From Epiperipatus broadwayi (Eukaryota > Onychophora > Udeonychophora > Euonychophora > Peripatidae), in NCBI GenBank assembly GCA_028023455.1, contig JAQFVV010012404.1:14309000-14372999 (forward strand): 64,000 bases of DNA. The letters are read 5' to 3'. The notes beneath the pieces are model-generated. The model saw only the letters and a program-made list of their open reading frames with translations. It was not told the DNA's origin and made no database searches. The position numbers were made by a program, and so were the translations under genes. This document shows positions 60,241 through 64,000 of the stretch, piece after piece; within the stretch, counting starts at the first letter, position 1, and the number at the start of each line of letters is the position of its first letter.

Positions 60241-63188
60241 TTGTAATGGGATGGAGGTAAGTGGATGGAAAGTAGAATCTGGGTGATGGCAAAATCATCA
60301 TCACCCCAAGTAAATACAAAATTAAAATATCAATAATTTGAAAAATTATCTATATAAGTAAATATTTAAAGATATAAGAGCATGAGATTATAAAAATCTC
60401 TGAAAACATTGCAAGATCAGAAGCTACTAAGAAGAGCAACTCAAAAAAAACATAATTATAAATTCGACCAGCACTATAATTTAAAAAATAAGTACAAGTA
60501 AATCAGAATAAAATCAACAGACCATCTTGTGGCTGGATTGAAAATGGGTCTTCTTTAGACCAGGCTAACTATTGAGCCTTTGCCAGCTTGGGCGATTATA
60601 TAAACATAACTTGGATGCACCAGCTTAGTCCCATCCATTAAAATACACAACTAGAAAATCTAAACAATAATGCTGGGACATTAAAACATGCTGATCATCA
60701 TCAATGCTCAGGCCACTTGTACTGGCTAACTATAAACTTAAATTTTTAACAAGACTGAACTAAAATAAAATATAGTGCATGGGCTTTAAAGAGTATCCTC
60801 TTTTGCACCAACCAGGATGATGATTGATCATATCTGGATGCCCAAAGCACTAAACACATCCCCATTTATCCATGTCTGAATCTAGCTCAGGAACACAACC
60901 TCTATTACTGTATGTGACCAAGAGATGATGGAATACAATTTTTAACAATTAAATATAAGTTTATTAATAACAAAAAAAATAAATGATTAAGGTCTTATAA
61001 GGGTTCTGATTTTGAAAAGTATACAATAATAGAAGTCATTACACTGTAATTTACAATATTACTACAAAATTTAAGTTTTCACATTAATTTACATAATTCC
61101 TATTCAAAATTTAAATTGTTACATTGATTTACAAAATTAAAATTTACAATCCAAGTTATTACTATGGTTTACATATATAGGCGCACAGACACGCGATTTA
61201 TAATATACTATTAATCTATTTCAATTGACATTCAATAACAACAAAAAAAATGATTAAAATTTACATATGTGTGATAATTGACAATATATGCATATATACA
61301 TGTGTGTGCGTGAAATAACCTATTTGACTTGCTACAAAATAATTATCAAAATCTTAAATTATATAAAAATACAATAAATGATTAAAGTTTTGAGTTTCAG
61401 TTAAATGAAATACATTTTACATAGTAAGTTTACTGATACGCATATTTATATAATTTGCACAGACATGCAATATATTAATTTATCTACATAACATTAGTAT
61501 TTATCACAATAAAATTATTACAGATTATTCTCGAAATTTAATTCTCTTTGCTGAATAGTCTTTTTTCCTTGAAACAAATACTATCAAATTTTTGACAGAT
61601 GATTGTTGATTGATTTAAAATGTCTCTTTTTTTTTCAATAAACAAAAGATAAAATTGTTTTATAGAATTAAGAAAATATACATTTCAAAATGTCTTTCTG
61701 CTTGATTAGTTAATGCTGATGAAATAGGCAAGGTGAGAGAGGAAAAGTGAATATGTGAAGTGCAGCTCTTCATGCCATGATAAGTAGATAGTCAAGCATG
61801 GACTAAGTACACAATGCCCCATGATGTCATGAGAAAATACCTCATTTTTAAGCACTGCCCCTTCTAAGTACCTAGACAGGTCATCCACAAGAAATAGTAT
61901 CCAGAAAAAAAATATCAGGCACTGACCCAGCCCTGCTCATCTCTTGCGAGTCTTAGGGGCTTTAGAAGAGATCTATTCATGAGACCAAGGCCTATTCATG
62001 AGGCCTACATATACACTGCTGGACTACCCTGGGAGCTCAATATCTAGGTCTAGACAGTGCTGAGCATATACTTTGGAGAACCATAAATACATTGCATCCA
62101 CACAGCCCTGCTCAACCATTCACCCACCATAAACATAAAAAGTACAAATTCAGCATCACTTTCAAAATGTAATTTTACTAAAGAAATTATTTAAAATTTT
62201 ATTATATATAACTCTACTCACCACAGCTGTATATATTTTTATCTGTTCTTCTCTGCCTTTAGATATGTCAGCATATATATATATATAATTATTCATTTAG
62301 AAAGCTGGTTCAAAAAATTGGTCCATTAGAAAAATATAATCCCTGTTTAGTGTCATCATCTGATAAAAGTATGCAATCCATGTAAAATCTTGATTTGTAG
62401 TTGGTCTCTGCTCTATCTAGGATTATTCCAGGCAATCAGCTGTCTTGGTTTGATAGAATTTTAGGAAAGCAACCATCGTTCATGTTTAAGGCTATGAATT
62501 TTTACAGAAAGAAGAGGGTCATTTTCTCTAGGTGAATTCAAACTCCTGCTAAGGAAAACAGTCTATTATCTTGCCTTCAGCTACCTCAGTTTATGGTAAC
62601 TATTTTTCCAACTCTCTACTACAGCTAACAACAAACTGCAGCTATCCATTTTGGTTAGCTAATTTCTGCCACTTATTCAAAAAGTTTTAGTAGCCAAGCT
62701 GTTCAGCTCTCACAAAAAACTACAATCCAAACTGCTCTCTTCAAAAATCATTAACCTGACTGGCTGATATTTTTTATCAGCTCTTTTTATAAAATCATCT
62801 GAGGTGTTATAACAACACCTTGATTAAAAACAGAATTTTATTTTTATCTCTCTAATCCCTTGGAATCTATATACATGTTTTTACTTAGGGGATTTTTAAT
62901 AGATAAAAAATTTGTTTAATTAATTAAAATTTCAAAAATACAATAGGGTGTTTTTAAATTTCAAAATCAGAGTTACAAATAATATTTATCAGACCTTTTT
63001 CAAATATTTAATTTTACAATAAAATATTATTCTAAATCAGTGTTATTATTTATTTATTTCTATTTCAGTAAATGTAGAAAATATCTACTATCATTTTTGT
63101 CTGTTTATTTCTACTTTTCTTTTATTTTATGTATATATATGCACATACACTACATTAGTGTATGCTATGTAAGCCAACTGGTTACAAT
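60241..63188 (+). mobile_element. 2.95-kb LTR-like insertion (possible solo LTR)
   Basis: It begins TTGTAATGGGATGG right after a TA tract and ends CCAACTGGTTACAA right before another. The bounds are independent of these ends: the flanks 60150-60240 and 63189-63228 join into the sequence found uninterrupted (inverted) at 59097-59170. TG...CA termini, no coding sequence and large size suggest a solo LTR of a large-LTR family. Orientation is arbitrary, and whether it belongs to the 18.8-31.0 kb family is unknown. Confidence 0.65.
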
Positions 63189-63228
63189 ATATATATATAT
63201 ACAGTTTTTTTGGTGTGTACATATATAC

Positions 63229-64000
63229 ACCTGGGTCTCTTTTTACACGGACTTATTTAACACGATTTTGAAGTTACGCGATTCGTGTTTCACTGGAAGT
63301 CGATTTCCAATAATGCGCTATTACTTGAAATAATAAATTTCGCACACTTATGTTATGTTGAAAGTAATAGCACATTATTGGAATTCGACTTTCATCTTAG
63401 TAATTTTAATATTTTCAGTGCTTTATAATAGTAAGATTTAATGCAATAATGAAATTAAAAACATGATTTCCACATTTTATGTATACACATATTAAATTTT
63501 ACAAGATTATAATGTAAATTTTTTCAAATGTTGTGCGTGTTAATTTTGCATTTTAAATCACATTCTGTTTTTGTTTTTTAAAAAAGAACGTAATCAATTA
63601 TTATTTTTTTATTAATGATACTAATCATTAACGTGCTCTTAAATTCCAATGAGAGCTAAATAGTTGTATGTCTGGATATCACGAGCATCGTAAACAATTA
63701 ATAAAATCATCATCTCAAAGATTCATTACTAATTACATTGTCACCAGAAAATCATAATAATTAAAATGTGTATAAAAAAATGTAAATTATTGTACTGTAA
63801 ATTAAGTATAAAAATATATTATTTTGAATAAAATTAAATATTATAGTTAAAAAAAGTTTGTCTTGTATCAATTTTTTTTGAAATTTGAAATTTTTTATTA
63901 GTTATACTTTATTTCCTTTTTTTTTTTTTTTTGCGTGAATTTTAAAGTAATTTTACGTTGGTGCTTTGCTTTTACGCGAATTTTGAAAAATCACAGACCG
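63229..64000. other. AT-rich end of window, one inverted repeat
   Basis: An inverted repeat with arms of about 33 bases (63295-63330, TCGATTTCCAATAATGCGCT; 63361-63395, the inverse with a few changes) is present. There is no gene. Confidence 0.5.

Larger units (their letters stand above)
59097..63228 (+). mobile_element. Penelope-like element with inverted ends, interrupted
   Basis: The central broken PLE frame (59295-60071) is flanked by inverted copies of its own 3' end: left 59097-59289, right 60005-60240 continued at 63188-63228. Shared blocks include GGTACTATCACAT, AATTATTTTATAGGTGGACTA and ACAGTTTTTTTGGTGTGTAC. The right copy is split by a 2.95-kb insertion. The left arm even includes an inverted version of the last codons. 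Confidence 0.8.

Overview
This is an AT-rich, repeat-dominated stretch of a nuclear animal genome. Long poly-A/T and (TA)n tracts, two Ty3/Gypsy-type LTR elements, several Penelope-like element (PLE) remnants carrying GIY-YIG endonuclease sequence, a 5'-truncated LINE tail and hammerhead-ribozyme repeats all point to an invertebrate metazoan. I cannot fix the phylum from the sequence. I found no convincing host protein-coding gene, no rRNA and no functional tRNA. Nearly every recognisable coding trace belongs to a transposable element.

Layout. 1-6.4 kb: a decayed LTR element on the + strand (partial 5' LTR, primer-binding site, broken gag, no recognisable pol, 3' LTR). 8.3-8.9 kb: the 3' end of a non-LTR retrotransposon. 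10.4-11.1 kb: a 330-bp tandem duplication. 11.6-12.9 kb: decayed hammerhead-bearing repeats. 13.5-13.9 kb: a palindrome built from a PLE 3' end. 18.8-31.0 kb: a young 12.1-kb LTR element on the - strand with unusually long (about 4.3 kb) near-identical LTRs, an intact 777-residue gag and only the last piece of integrase. 32.7-33.7 kb: a retrozyme-like array in which two type-I hammerhead ribozymes lie head-to-tail 453 bases apart, next to an inverted copy. 38.96-41.94 kb: four consecutive palindromes, one a fold-back PLE. 49.7-50.7 kb: another PLE fragment. 56.1 and 58.3 kb: further hammerhead-repeat fragments. 58.8-63.2 kb: a third PLE with inverted terminal copies, one of which is split by a 2.95-kb LTR-like insertion.

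Main message. Two linked themes run through the window. First, hammerhead-type ribozymes: a well-preserved retrozyme family (best copy 33538-33596) plus simpler hammerhead-like cores at PLE ends whose stem II changes sequence but keeps pairing. Second, fold-back organisation: PLE and retrozyme copies repeatedly occur as inverted pairs. The giant-LTR element, self-sufficient for Gag but lacking pol, is the most recent arrival by eye (only a handful of differences between its LTRs) and would need an autonomous partner. The LTR-type insertions seem to favour (TA)n tracts, with TTGTAA at their junctions.
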